DNA from: Candidatus Paraburkholderia kirkii
GTDB lineage: Bacteria; Pseudomonadota; Gammaproteobacteria; Burkholderiales; Burkholderiaceae
NCBI GenBank assembly: GCA_001189345.1
Contig: LFKV01000017.1
Location: 24,938-88,937 of the forward strand
Direction of reading: 5' to 3'
Length of the DNA stretch: 64,000 nucleotides
The notes beneath the pieces are model-generated. The model saw only the letters and a program-made list of their open reading frames with translations. It searched no databases and was not told the DNA's origin. Each line of letters starts with the position of its first letter. Positions within the stretch are counted from its first letter, which is position 1. Made by a program: the position numbers and the translations under genes. Shown here piece by piece: positions 17,841-26,625 of this stretch.

Positions 17841-18395
17841 ATGACGATTGCTTATCTGGGCCTGGGAGCGAATCTCGGCGATGCGCGCCAGACCCTGAAA
17901 GACGCAGTCGTGTGTCTCGCCCAGCAGCACACGATCACTGTGCTCGCGAAATCGAGCGTCTATCGCACCGCGCCGGTCGAGGCATCGGGCGACGACTACT
18001 TCAACTGCGTCGTCAAGCTCGAGACGAGCCTGCCCGCGCGATCGCTCCTGCGCCTGTGCCACGGCATCGAGCAGCAGTTCGGGCGCGAGCGGCCGTATCG
18101 CAATGCGCCCCGCACGCTCGATCTCGACATCTTGCTCTACGGCGCATCGAGCATCGACGAAGCGGATCTCGTCGTGCCGCATCCGCGCATGACCGAGCGC
18201 GCCTTCGTGCTCGTACCGCTCATCGAGCTCGAACCCGATCTCATTCTTCCTCAACGCGGCCGCGCGGATTCATTCATCGCGGGCGTCACCGATCAGCGCA
18301 TCGAGAAGGTCGCCCACTGCCAGTGCATGGCGGGCCCGCAGACGCGCGGCGCGGCCACGACGCCAGTCACCTCCAACAAGACAGATTGCCGATGA
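17841..18395 (+). CDS. folK: 2-amino-4-hydroxy-6-hydroxymethyldihydropteridine pyrophosphokinase
   Basis: 184 residues from ATG 17841. HPPK transfers pyrophosphate from ATP to 6-hydroxymethyl-dihydropterin in folate synthesis. Signatures are intact: YLGLGANLGD, SSVYRTAPVEASGDDYFNCVV, and GRERPYRNAPRTLDLDILLY with the metal-binding Asp pair; then VVPHPRMTERAFVLVPL. The C-terminal tail of about 35 residues is variable. Its TGA overlaps the ATG of the deoxynucleoside kinase, with panB beyond, as in other Burkholderiaceae. Confidence 0.95.
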   Translation: MTIAYLGLGANLGDARQTLKDAVVCLAQQHTITVLAKSSVYRTAPVEASGDDYFNCVVKLETSLPARSLLRLCHGIEQQFGRERPYRNAPRTLDLDILLYGASSIDEADLVVPHPRMTERAFVLVPLIELEPDLILPQRGRADSFIAGVTDQRIEKVAHCQCMAGPQTRGAATTPVTSNKTDCR

Positions 18396-19072
18396 GCGTT
18401 CCGCCACTCACCGTCACCGCGCCGCAGTTGCGGCCGCCGCACCGCTATATCGCGATCGAGGGCCCGATCGGCGTGGGCAATACCACGCTCGCGACGCTGC
18501 TCGCCGAACGCTGGTCGATGCGCACGCTCTTCGAGCGCCCGCAGGACAATCCGTTTCTCGAGTGCTTCTATCGCGACACCACGCGTCATGTCCTTGCGAC
18601 GCAGTTGAACTTCGCGCTGCAGCGTGCCTCGCAGGCGCGCGAAGCTGCCGATATCGTGGCGAGCGGCGCCCCGCTGATGACGGACTTCCTCACGCAGAAG
18701 AGCGAGCTGTTCGCGCGCCTCACGCTGCCCGACGACGAGTTCCAGCTGTACGAGGATGTCGCGCGCCGCGTTCGCGCGAACGGACCCGCGCCCGATCTCG
18801 TCATCTACCTGCAGGCGAGCCCGGAAGTGCTGTTCTCGCGCATCCAGAAACGCGCGCTGCCGATGGAGCTGCAAATCTCGGACTCGTATCTGCGCGCGCT
18901 GTGCGACGCCTATAACGAGTTCTTCTATCACTACGACGCGACGCCGCTGCTCACCGTGAACGCGGAGCATCTGAATCCGCTCGCATCGGATGAGGATCTC
19001 GCCTTACTCGTCGAACGCATCGAGACGATGCGCGGACGCAAGGAATTCTTTGTCAAAGGCGTGTCGGCCTGA
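18392..19072 (+). CDS. Deoxynucleoside kinase, P-loop lysine replaced by asparagine
   Basis: 226 residues, translationally coupled to folK (ATGA). It is a deoxyguanosine/deoxyadenosine-kinase-type enzyme that would phosphorylate salvaged deoxynucleosides: AIEGPIGVG P-loop, FERPQDNPFLECFY substrate loop (ERP), and DLVIYLQASPEVLFSRIQKR with the lid Arg. The frame is full length, but the P-loop reads GPIGVGNTT: residue 30 is Asn (AAT) where the family has an essential Lys (AAA/AAG). The change should cripple ATP binding, so the gene may be newly inactivated, or a single-base sequence error is possible. All other motifs are intact. Confidence 0.9.
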   Translation: MSVPPLTVTAPQLRPPHRYIAIEGPIGVGNTTLATLLAERWSMRTLFERPQDNPFLECFYRDTTRHVLATQLNFALQRASQAREAADIVASGAPLMTDFLTQKSELFARLTLPDDEFQLYEDVARRVRANGPAPDLVIYLQASPEVLFSRIQKRALPMELQISDSYLRALCDAYNEFFYHYDATPLLTVNAEHLNPLASDEDLALLVERIETMRGRKEFFVKGVSA

Positions 19073-19111
19073 GTCTATCATCGGGCGCACGCACTCTCCA
19101 GTGAAACGATC

Positions 19112-19927
19112 ATGACGTATCTGCAGGAAACGAATCGCTCGACGATCACCGTCCCCAAGCTCCAGGCCATGCGCGAGGCGGGCGAACGCATCGCGATGCT
19201 GACATGCTATGACGCGAGCTTCGCCGCGTTGCTCGAGCGCGCGGGCGTCGACGTCCTGCTGATCGGCGATTCGCTCGGCAACGTGCTGCAAGGGCATGGC
19301 ACGACGCTGCTCGTCACGCTGAACGACATCGCGTATCACACGGCCTCGGTCGCGCGCGGCAGCCGGAGCGCGCTCATCGTCGCGGACATGCCGTTCGGCA
19401 CGATCGGCTCGAAGGAGGACGCCTACGCGAACGCCGTGCAGCTGATGCGCGCCGGCGCGCAGATGGTCAAGATCGAAGGCGGCGAATGGCTCGCCGAAAC
19501 GGTGCGCTTTCTCGTCGAGCGCTCGATTCCGGTGTGCGGGCACGTCGGGCTCACGCCGCAGTCCGTGCATGCGTTCGGCGGCTTCAAGGTGCAGGGCAAA
19601 TCGGAAGCGGCGGCCGAACAGATGAAGCGCGACGCCCTCGCGCTGCAGGAGGCGGGCGCGCAACTGCTCGTGATCGAGGCGGTGCCGACGCTGCTCGCGC
19701 GTGAAGTCACGCAGACGCTTGCGATTCCGACGATCGGCATCGGCGCGGGCGTCGACTGCTCGGGACAGGTGCTCGTGCTGCATGACATGCTCGGCATCTT
19801 CCATGGCAAGCGGCCGCGCTTCGTCAAGGATTTCATGCAGGGGCAGCCGAACATTTTCGCGGGCGTCGAAGCATACGTGCGCGCGGTGAAGGACGGCAGC
19901 TTCCCCGGTCCCGAACACACATTCTGA
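19112..19927 (+). CDS. panB: 3-methyl-2-oxobutanoate hydroxymethyltransferase
   Basis: 271 residues, intact. PanB uses methylene-tetrahydrofolate to make ketopantoate, the first committed step of pantothenate/CoA synthesis. Motifs: [70 protein letters not shown] and the [20 protein letters not shown] region. It lies 39 bases after the kinase, so it is probably part of the folK-dNK-panB transcript. panC is not in view. Confidence 0.96.
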   Translation: MTYLQETNRSTITVPKLQAMREAGERIAMLTCYDASFAALLERAGVDVLLIGDSLGNVLQGHGTTLLVTLNDIAYHTASVARGSRSALIVADMPFGTIGSKEDAYANAVQLMRAGAQMVKIEGGEWLAETVRFLVERSIPVCGHVGLTPQSVHAFGGFKVQGKSEAAAEQMKRDALALQEAGAQLLVIEAVPTLLAREVTQTLAIPTIGIGAGVDCSGQVLVLHDMLGIFHGKRPRFVKDFMQGQPNIFAGVEAYVRAVKDGSFPGPEHTF

Positions 19928-20045
19928 CGACTCGCCGGACGGCCCCCAAAGATTCCTGCTTATGATGGCGCTATCTCGTACATACTGGCGAGCTTCTTGC
20001 GTGTATCCTTGCCTACAGTCACACAAGAAAAAGAGCGAGAAAATC

Positions 20046-20345
20046 ATGTGGCGCGTCCTTCCCGGTGGATACGTCCGGGCCCAGCTGGCGGTCGGCTCGC
20101 TCGTCGAGTTAGGCGTGGCGCGCGTGGTGGCCGCGGGGCTCGGCGCGCGGCATGGCTGGCGCATTGCGGTCGTGACGCGCGGGTTCATCGGTGCGGCGGC
20201 GCTGTTCTGCCTGCCGCAGTTGCTCGAAGTGATCTTTTTCGCGGATTCGCATACCGCGCTGGTCGAGCTTCAAGGGAAGGTCATCGGATGCGGGGTCGCA
20301 CTCTTCTGTGCGCCGATCGTTAGTCACAAACTCGGGTACGAATGA
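20046..20345 (+). CDS. Small hypothetical membrane protein
   Basis: 99 residues from ATG 20046 (MWRVLPGGYVRAQL); an in-frame ATG at 19962 is possible but gives an unlikely extension. Two hydrophobic stretches (VELGVARVVAAGLGA and GAAALFCLPQLLEVIFFAD) and a third weaker one near the end suggest an inner-membrane protein. The upstream AAGAAAAAGAGCGAG is a poor ribosome-binding region. No known domain recognised; codon use is normal for the window. It could be a genuine orphan or a remnant. Confidence 0.4.
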   Translation: MWRVLPGGYVRAQLAVGSLVELGVARVVAAGLGARHGWRIAVVTRGFIGAAALFCLPQLLEVIFFADSHTALVELQGKVIGCGVALFCAPIVSHKLGYE

Positions 20346-20448
20346 CGGGCACGTTCTCTCCCGCGTCACCGCACGTGTAGCGTGCTTCGCAACCATCCGG
20401 TTTGCTTAGGGATCCGGAGCAACTGGCCGTTCGAGTCCCGAACGCACG

Positions 20449-21368
20449 TCATCCCGCCGCGGCGGATCCCGGCACGCTGTGCGACAATACGGCGGCCGCC
20501 ACGAACACGCCCGCCATCATCACGGCCTCGATGCGCATGATGTTGATTGATGTTGATAACGGTGTGCGCATCCATCGTCGATGCACTGCGTTGCAGTCGC
20601 GGCAGCGCCGACCAGCGGTTCAGCGCGCCGAACGCAAGCGCCGCCGAGATCAGCACGGCTTTCACGAGCAGCGCGTGTCTCCAAGCGCTCGCCGTCAGCA
20701 CCGCGGGCGAGCCGCCGGCGCCTCGCCACGCGTTGAACGCACCCGTCGCGATCCGCCACCGTGACCGCCGCCGCATGCGACATGCGCGCGACCGTGCGGA
20801 TCAGGAACGCCCGCGCCACCGAGACATATCCTGCGCGGGCAGCACGAACGCGCCCGCGACGACGATGCCGCACCACGCGGCGGGTCGCGAGCAGATACAG
20901 CGCCTGGACCGCTTCGGCGAAGGAAAACGCGCCGGCATCGGCGGCATGGCCGACCGCCGACTTGCCCGCCGCGACGATCAGCACCGCGAGCATCGCGAAA
21001 CCGATCCGCGCCGCCGAGAGCGGTCCGCCGGGCGCGGCTGCCAGCAGCAGGAGCACGCTGCCCGCGAGGCCGACAGACCAGCCGATGCCCGCATGCGTGG
21101 CCGTCGCGACAAGCCACAGCGACGCACCGGCCTGCGTGATCGGCGCGCCGCTCATCGCCGCGGACTGCAGCCACAGCGAAACGAAGTTGCAGAGCACCAG
21201 CGCGATCGCGGCTGCCGTCCCGGCGCGGCGCGCACGCCGCCAGCCGGACCGCGCGGGCGAAACCGGCGCGAACGCCTGTTCGCCGCACAGCCAGCCATCG
21301 AGGATCAGCGTGCCGAGCGCGCACGCGAAGCCGACCTGCGCGAACCAGAGGGAATCGTCGCTCATCAT
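20449..21368 (-). pseudogene. copD: Copper resistance protein D (CopD-domain), several indels
   Basis: Starting at ATG 21368, polytopic membrane protein sequence of the CopD family is readable: VGFACALGTLILDGWL, TQAGASLWLVATATHAG and VGHAADAGAFSFAEAVQALYL. An extra C near 20873, a lost G near 20838 and an extra G near 20753 move the frame; beyond them come GAFNAWRGAGGSPAVLTASA and ALLVKAVLISAALAFGALN. A duplicated GATTGATGTT-type slip near 20545 breaks the end, which should close with SVPGSAAAG at 20449. CopD is an inner-membrane partner in periplasmic copper handling. No copC is present. Inactive. Confidence 0.78.
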
Positions 21369-21796
21369 GGAGGATCGGCCGCGGGATGAACGCGCATGGC
21401 CGAAGAGAGGGTCGTCAAAGAAAACCTGCGGAGTCTAAACGAACTCGAACGCGCATGCGCACGGTGCAGCACAGCATCGATTGCGAGCGAAACGCCTTGA
21501 AATTTCGCCGGGCGCTTCCGAAACTGCATGGAGCACGTCGGGCAGGCGTTTCGAATCGAGTCTTTGTCGAAAGACAAAGACGTTCTCCGCGAGCGGTCAA
21601 CAGTCGCGCGGCATATTGTCGCGAATGCGCTGCAACAGGACTTCGGGCCGGATTGTGTCAAATAGTTATCATCATGCATCGATGATAGAATGCCGCGTCG
21701 CATCAGAGGCTCGTCGAACCACTGTGGCCGTGGTTCGCCACCTTCGCACCGAGCCGCACGAAGCTCGGCAGGTCCCCGAATTTCATGGAGTGTCGC
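21369..21796. other. 428-bp intergenic region upstream of cytochrome genes
   Basis: No supported gene. It contains ATCATC...GATGAT inverted halves and a TAGAAT at 21686-21691 that may be the -10 of the cytochrome operon; no good -35 is visible. A minus-strand 112-codon frame here has no family similarity and was not accepted. Confidence 0.35.
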
Positions 21797-22531
21797 GTGT
21801 TTTCAAGACGCATTTTTCGTCCGCTGCTCGCTTTGGCTTTCGCCTCGGCCCTGGTAGGCGGCGCCGGCGTTTTCAGCTCCGCCGCGCAGGCGCAAAACCA
21901 GCCGATCGCCCCTGACACGATGGCCGCGCGCGTGCAAGGCTGCACGGCGTGCCACGGTGTTCACGGAGAAGGCACCGACAACGACTACTTCCCGCGTCTT
22001 GCCGGCAAACCGGCCGACTATCTGTACAACCAGCTCCAGAATTTCCGCGAAGGCCGGCGCAAGTATCCGCCGATGAACTACCTCGTCACGAATCTCTCGG
22101 ACGACTATCTTCATCAGATCGCGACGTACTTCTCGAACCAGCGTCCTCCGTATCCGCAGCCGGCCAAGGCCAACGTCTCGGCCACCATGCTCGCGCGCGG
22201 CCAGCAGATCGTGCTGAACGGCGACGCCTCGAAGAACATCCCCGCTTGCGCGGCCTGCCACGGCAAGGGTCTCACCGGCATGCAGCCGGCCATCCCGGGT
22301 CTCGTCGGCCTGCACTCGGACTACATCAGCGCGCAAGTCGGCGCATGGAAGTCGGGCACGCGCCACGCCAAGGCCCCCGACTGCATGCAGCAGATCGCCT
22401 CGCGCCTGACGGACGACGACGTGACCGCCGTCGCCGCATGGCTCTCTACGCAAACCGCACCCGCCAACCCGGTGCCCGCGCCCGCTGGCTCGTTGAAGAT
22501 GCCGCTCAAGTGCGGCAGCGGACCGCAATAA
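21797..22531 (+). CDS. Di-haem cytochrome c (c4-like)
   Basis: I favour GTG 21797, which has GGAG six bases upstream; ATG 21785 in the same frame is the alternative. The protein is exported by a signal peptide (FSRRIFRPLLALAFASALVG...AQAQ) and carries two class-I cytochrome c domains with haem motifs CTACH (about residue 49) and CAACH (about residue 151), plus a Met-containing segment in each for axial ligation (YPPMNYL; TGMQPAIPGL). It is a periplasmic electron carrier. It is followed 21 bases later by a tri-haem cytochrome, so the pair likely passes electrons from a membrane dehydrogenase to the oxidase. Intact. Confidence 0.9.
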   Translation: MFSRRIFRPLLALAFASALVGGAGVFSSAAQAQNQPIAPDTMAARVQGCTACHGVHGEGTDNDYFPRLAGKPADYLYNQLQNFREGRRKYPPMNYLVTNLSDDYLHQIATYFSNQRPPYPQPAKANVSATMLARGQQIVLNGDASKNIPACAACHGKGLTGMQPAIPGLVGLHSDYISAQVGAWKSGTRHAKAPDCMQQIASRLTDDDVTAVAAWLSTQTAPANPVPAPAGSLKMPLKCGSGPQ

Positions 22532-22552
22532 GGCGTCTGGAGCGACAACAAA

Positions 22553-23851
22553 ATGAAACGTAAGTCCCTGTTCGTACTTTCCTCGGCTGTCGTGGTGGCA
22601 GCCGTCGCAGCCGGCGCCGTCCTCTGGTCGGGCGGCGACAACCTGCACTCGGGCGGCGCCGTCGCGGCGACGCCGGCCGACAAGGCCGCGCTCATCAAGC
22701 AAGGCGAGTACCTCGCGCGCGCCGGCGACTGCATCGCGTGCCACACGGTGCGCGGCGGTAAGCAATTCGCGGGCGGCCTGCCGATGGCCACGCCCTTCGG
22801 CACCATGTTCACGCCGAACATCACGCCGGACGATCAGTACGGCATCGGCAAGTGGACCTCCGATGACTTCTACCGCGCGATGCACACGGGCCGCTCGAAG
22901 GACGGCAGCCTGCTCTACCCCGGCTTCCCGTTCACCAGCTACACGAAGGTCACGCGCACCGACTCCGACGCGATCTACGCCTATCTGCGCTCGGTCCCGC
23001 TGGTTTCGGAACCGAGCCGTCTGCATAAACTGCGCTTCCCGTTCAACAACCGCAATCTGCTGATCGGCTGGCGCACGCTGTTCTTCACCGAAGGCGAGTA
23101 CAAGCCGGATCCGACCAAGTCGGTCGAATGGAACCGCGGCGCGTATCTGGTCGAAGGTCTCGGCCACTGCGGCATGTGCCACACCTCGATCAACGCGATG
23201 GGCGGCCCGGTCAGCTCGGCGGCCTTCGCGGGCGGCCTGATCCCGCTGCAGAACTGGTACGCGCCGTCGCTCACGTCGAACAAGGAAGCGGGCCTCGGCG
23301 ACTGGGACCTGAAGGACATCAACGATCTGCTGAAGACCGGCGTGTCGCAGCGCGGCGCGGTGTTCGGCCCGATGGCCGAAGTGGTCCACAACAGCCTGCA
23401 GTACATGAACGACGCTGACATCAACGCGATCTCGACCTATCTCAAGTCGATCCCGCAGAAGAAGGAAGCGCCGGAAGTCATGCAGCTCGAGACGTCCGAG
23501 AAGTTCGGCGGCGAGTTGCTTACGCTGGGCAAGAAGGTCTACACCGAGAACTGCGCGAAGTGCCATCAGGAAAACGGTCTGGGCAAGCCGCTGGCGTATC
23601 CGCCGCTGGCCAACAACCAGTCGATCCAGATGCCGTCGGCTGTCAACCCGATCCGCATGACGCTCAACGGCGGCTATCCGCCGAGCACGGAAGGCAATCC
23701 GATGCCGCACGGCATGCCGCCGTTCGCACAGTCGCTGTCGGATACGGAAGTCGCTGCCGTCGTGACGTACATCCGTATGTCGTGGGGCAACCACGGCACG
23801 CCGGTGTCGCCGCAGCAGGTGAGCAACCTGCGTTCGGCGCCGCTCGACTGA
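22553..23851 (+). CDS. Tri-haem cytochrome c, membrane dehydrogenase subunit type
   Basis: 432 residues with an N-terminal anchor or signal segment (LFVLSSAVVVAAVAAGAVLW). Three haem-binding motifs: CIACH (60-64), CGMCH (about 205-209) and CAKCH (about 334-338). This is the layout of the cytochrome subunits of alcohol, gluconate and sorbitol dehydrogenases, with family segments GGLPMATPFGTMFTPNITPD and YPGFPFTSYTKVT. No dehydrogenase subunit is adjacent, so it may serve an oxidase or a distant dehydrogenase. Intact; 21 bases separate it from the c4-like gene. The IS630 copy lies 44 bp after its stop. Confidence 0.9.
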   Translation: MKRKSLFVLSSAVVVAAVAAGAVLWSGGDNLHSGGAVAATPADKAALIKQGEYLARAGDCIACHTVRGGKQFAGGLPMATPFGTMFTPNITPDDQYGIGKWTSDDFYRAMHTGRSKDGSLLYPGFPFTSYTKVTRTDSDAIYAYLRSVPLVSEPSRLHKLRFPFNNRNLLIGWRTLFFTEGEYKPDPTKSVEWNRGAYLVEGLGHCGMCHTSINAMGGPVSSAAFAGGLIPLQNWYAPSLTSNKEAGLGDWDLKDINDLLKTGVSQRGAVFGPMAEVVHNSLQYMNDADINAISTYLKSIPQKKEAPEVMQLETSEKFGGELLTLGKKVYTENCAKCHQENGLGKPLAYPPLANNQSIQMPSAVNPIRMTLNGGYPPSTEGNPMPHGMPPFAQSLSDTEVAAVVTYIRMSWGNHGTPVSPQQVSNLRSAPLD

Positions 23852-23895
23852 GGTCCGCGGCGGCCATCCGCAAAGACAGCGTACAATACATACTA

Positions 23896-25009
23896 TTCCA
23901 TTGCGTCATTGAATTGGCACTGGTCGAATCCGGCGCGAAGGATCGTCATATTTCCACTTGATCGGTTTCGGGTTCTTGTTGTGTTCGCGGATGTATCGGC
24001 ATCAGTTTGCGATCCCAATCCTTCACCGAAGTGAAGATGCCGCGAGCGATCACTTCACGCTGAATGCGCGAGAACCAGTTCTCCACCTGGTTGAGCCACG
24101 ACGAGTAGGTCGGCGTGAAGTGCAGGTGCACGTTGCGCTGCGCATCAAGGAAGTCGGCAACCCGCTGCGTCTTATGGCTGCTGACGTTGTCGCAGATCGC
24201 GTGGATTTCCCGGCGTTTGGGCTGGCTGGCGACGACGTCGGTCAGGAAGGCCACGAACTGCTCGCTGGTGTGGCGCGCCACCGTCTTGCCCAGCACCTCG
24301 CCGGTGGCAGTATTGAACGCCGCGAACAGGCTGAGCGTGCCGTTGCGCTTGTACTCGAAGCCGTGACTCTCGGCGCGCCCGGGCGACAGCGGCAGCATAC
24401 GGTCCTTGCGATCGAGTGCCTGGATCGCGGTCTTCTCGTCCACGCAGAACACCGCTGCGTGCGCCGGCGGGTTCAGGTACAGCCCGATCACGTCGGCTGC
24501 CTTGGTCTCGAAGTCCGGGTCGTTGGAGACCATGTGCCGCTCCAACTGCTGCGGCTTGATGCCGTGCTTGCGCCAGATGCGCTGCACGGCCGAGACCGAT
24601 ACGTCGCCGAGTTCTGCTGCGAGCTTGTAGCTACTCCAGTGTGTCGAACCGTCGGCGGGTTTGTGCTTGAGGGTGCACTTGAGCACCCGCGCTTCCAGTT
24701 TGGCCGGTGGCTGCGTAGGCGCCCGCCCGCGGTGCCGGGCGTACATGCCGGCTAGTCGCTCGCTGAGGAAGCGCCCCGACCAGCGTGCGATGAAGCGCGA
24801 ATCGCAACCCAGTGTGCGCATGATACTGTCGCGCGATTCGCCGTCCTCGAGCATCAGGATCAACTTTGCGCGTCGCACGTCCGCCGCACGCACCGTTCGG
24901 CTGCGCGCCGCCGACAACAGTTGCTCACGTTCGATATCTGTCAGGTTCATTTTGACCCATGACCTGTATCTGAACACAGACAGGGTGCTAATTCAATGAC
25001 GCAGTGCAA
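23896..25009 (-). mobile_element. IS630-family insertion sequence, copy 1 (full length)
   Basis: About 1114 bp flanked by TA (23894-23895 and 25010-25011), the IS630/mariner-type target duplication. The ends are imperfect inverted repeats: TTCCATTGCGTCATTGAATT on the left and TTGCACTGCGTCATTGAATT read inward from the right. It holds one minus-strand transposase. The same element recurs at 43447 (deleted) and 62792 (frameshifted). This is the best-preserved copy in the window. Confidence 0.93.
23946..24950 (-). CDS. IS630-family DDE transposase (C-terminus frame-altered)
   Basis: I chose ATG 24950 (MNLTDIEREQLL); GTG 24977 is possible. N-terminal helix-turn-helix with LEDGESRDSIMRTLGCDSRF, then the DDE catalytic core: VFCVDEKTAIQAL (first Asp), IHAICDNVSSHKT (second Asp) and PTYSSWLNQVENWFSRIQRE (Glu). 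The last 15 or so residues (MPIHPRTQQEPETDQVEI) are out of phase: removing one C in ATGCCGATAC gives RYIREHNKNPKPIKWKYDD, the usual IS630 tail. All three copies share this extra base, so it predates amplification. The three catalytic residues are upstream of the change. Confidence 0.88.
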   Translation of the reverse strand: MNLTDIEREQLLSAARSRTVRAADVRRAKLILMLEDGESRDSIMRTLGCDSRFIARWSGRFLSERLAGMYARHRGRAPTQPPAKLEARVLKCTLKHKPADGSTHWSSYKLAAELGDVSVSAVQRIWRKHGIKPQQLERHMVSNDPDFETKAADVIGLYLNPPAHAAVFCVDEKTAIQALDRKDRMLPLSPGRAESHGFEYKRNGTLSLFAAFNTATGEVLGKTVARHTSEQFVAFLTDVVASQPKRREIHAICDNVSSHKTQRVADFLDAQRNVHLHFTPTYSSWLNQVENWFSRIQREVIARGIFTSVKDWDRKLMPIHPRTQQEPETDQVEI

Positions 25010-25059
25010 TAGCAACACGACTCGAAGACCCGATACGAAGTGAACGCCAGCGCGGCCAT

Positions 25060-25503
25060 TCAAAATCCGCGGCGCACCGAGAACGTCATGCCTTTTTCGT
25101 GCTCGTGATTCACGCCGAGTTGCGGATTGGCCTGAAAATGCCATTCGTCATCTTCGCTCGTCAAATCGTTTCGCGATTTTTCCGGATTCTGGAAGGAATA
25201 GGAGGAAGGGACTTGCGAATATTGCCGATTTACGTGATCCGGATCGAAACGAAGATCAAGACCTGTACCTGACAGGGCTGCCACACTCGCGGGCTTCGCG
25301 GCGCCTCTGTAATGGAAGCGGGAATGTACGGACCGGCTGAGCGGCGCGCCGGCCGTCGAGACAACGGCGGGATACGGAAAGAACACCATACCCGCCGCAG
25401 CTCGTTCCAGCGGAAGCAAACGAGCCTGCTCATTGGCTGACGCAGAACCGCCGACGAGTAAAACGACGCCGGCGATCCAGACCTTCCGGATAAGGCGTGT
25501 CAT
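25060..25503 (-). CDS. Exported hypothetical protein
   Basis: 147 residues from ATG 25503 with a clear signal peptide (RKVWIAGVVLLVGGSASA, cleavage after ASA). The mature part is Arg/Ser-rich, with FFPYPAVVSTAGAP, FRFDP-like LDLRFDPDHVNRQY and a C-terminal NHEHEKGMTFSVRRGF that suggests an outer-membrane or periplasmic beta-rich protein. No domain recognised. It looks intact, 51 bp from IS630 copy 1. Transcription would run towards the IS. Function unknown. Confidence 0.55.
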   Translation of the reverse strand: MTRLIRKVWIAGVVLLVGGSASANEQARLLPLERAAAGMVFFPYPAVVSTAGAPLSRSVHSRFHYRGAAKPASVAALSGTGLDLRFDPDHVNRQYSQVPSSYSFQNPEKSRNDLTSEDDEWHFQANPQLGVNHEHEKGMTFSVRRGF

Positions 25504-25740
25504 AGAACGACTGCGAAACGCTAGAGGTGATTCCCGACCGTACGCCGTAATGGTACGCGCTTTGTCAAAAAATCATTCCTTGATCGTTGCGCTCGTGGTA
25601 AATCAGCCACTTCAGTGGCGGAATCGATTCTTGATTTCGCCGCCTCCATGAGGCTGCACGACGGGCAGGTTCGGCGCCATGCGCCCGACAAGTGACCGGC
25701 GAATCGTCGCGGCGCTATCTCGCCGGCGAGCCAGGACGCC

Positions 25741-26362
25741 TCATTCAGCGCCGCCGCCCAGGGCGACACGCCTGAAAAACTGCGCCAGCACGTCCTGCGC
25801 GAACTGCGCCGGCACCGATTGCGGGTCCGACGAATAGAAGATGCACGCCGTCGCACAGCGCGATCAGCCCCAGCGCCATCTGCTCCGCGGGCATGGTGAG
25901 CGGCGTGCCCACGCGCGCCGAGAACGCCTCGATGTAATCGGTGGTCGTCTGCCGCAACTCGCGCATGAGCGCGTTGAAGCTCGCGCGGAACTTCGCGTCG
26001 CGGCTCGCGTGCAGCTTCGCTTCGACCCACAGCAGAAAGCACGCGTTGTCCTGATAGCACTAGCTGTAGTACTGCAGCACGCGCGCTTCCATGTCGGCGC
26101 GCGAGGCCTCGCCGTCCTCGAAGATGGTCGAGAGGCGCTGCATGATGGTGTCGTGATCGCGCTTGAGCACTTCGAGCAGCAACTCGGCCTTGCTGCCGAA
26201 GTTCGAATAGAACGCGCCGCGCGTATAGCCCGCGTCGGCGGCCACATCCTCGACGCTCGCCGCGCCGAATCCCTTCTTCGTGAAAACCGCCTGCGCAGCG
26301 TCGAGCAGACGCTGGCGCGTCTGGTCACGGCTCTGCTCGCGGGTGAGACGGACTGGTTTCAT
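25741..26362 (-). pseudogene. TetR-family transcriptional regulator, nonsense mutation and frameshift
   Basis: From ATG 26362 the TetR DNA-binding domain is complete: TRQRLLDAAQAVFTKKGF, then the HTH ASVEDVAADAGYTRGAFYSNF. A TAG at 26060-26062 interrupts ARVLQYYS; reading through, the ligand domain continues CYQDNACFLLWVEAKLHA and TTTDYIEAFSARVG. A frameshift near 25825 then splits the last helix (SVPAQFAQDVLAQFFRR lies in the next frame). It is divergent from the RND efflux operon, the usual arrangement for its local repressor. Loss of the repressor together with the pump is consistent with decay of the whole locus. Confidence 0.85.
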
Positions 26363-26625
26363 GCACGAAGTGCAGCATCGACGCGCTTGCAAATGCGGCT
26401 TTGCATTCGAATACCAACTATGTATTAGAATTCACCTGGTACTCAGGTTCGGAGCATCGAAACCCTTGTCGGACGGGGCTTTCAGGTCGCTGCATGATCG
26501 AGTCCTCTCTCGCTCGTTTCTCGAAATCGCTCGCCGGACATCCCGTTTCCTTGCTTCGCCCATGAGCGGCGCGTCTGGATTTGAGGCGCACGCACCCATG
26601 CCCCTGCGGGCGCCGAGGTTCCTCT

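Noticed and set aside
20425..20460. tRNA T-arm-like sequence (GTTCGAGTCCC)
   Set aside because: No matching acceptor, D-arm or anticodon arm can be folded around it, and it lies in the decayed copD tail.
21365..21703. 112-codon minus-strand frame upstream of the cytochrome genes
   Set aside because: No recognisable domain, no ribosome-binding site, and it overlaps the likely promoter region.
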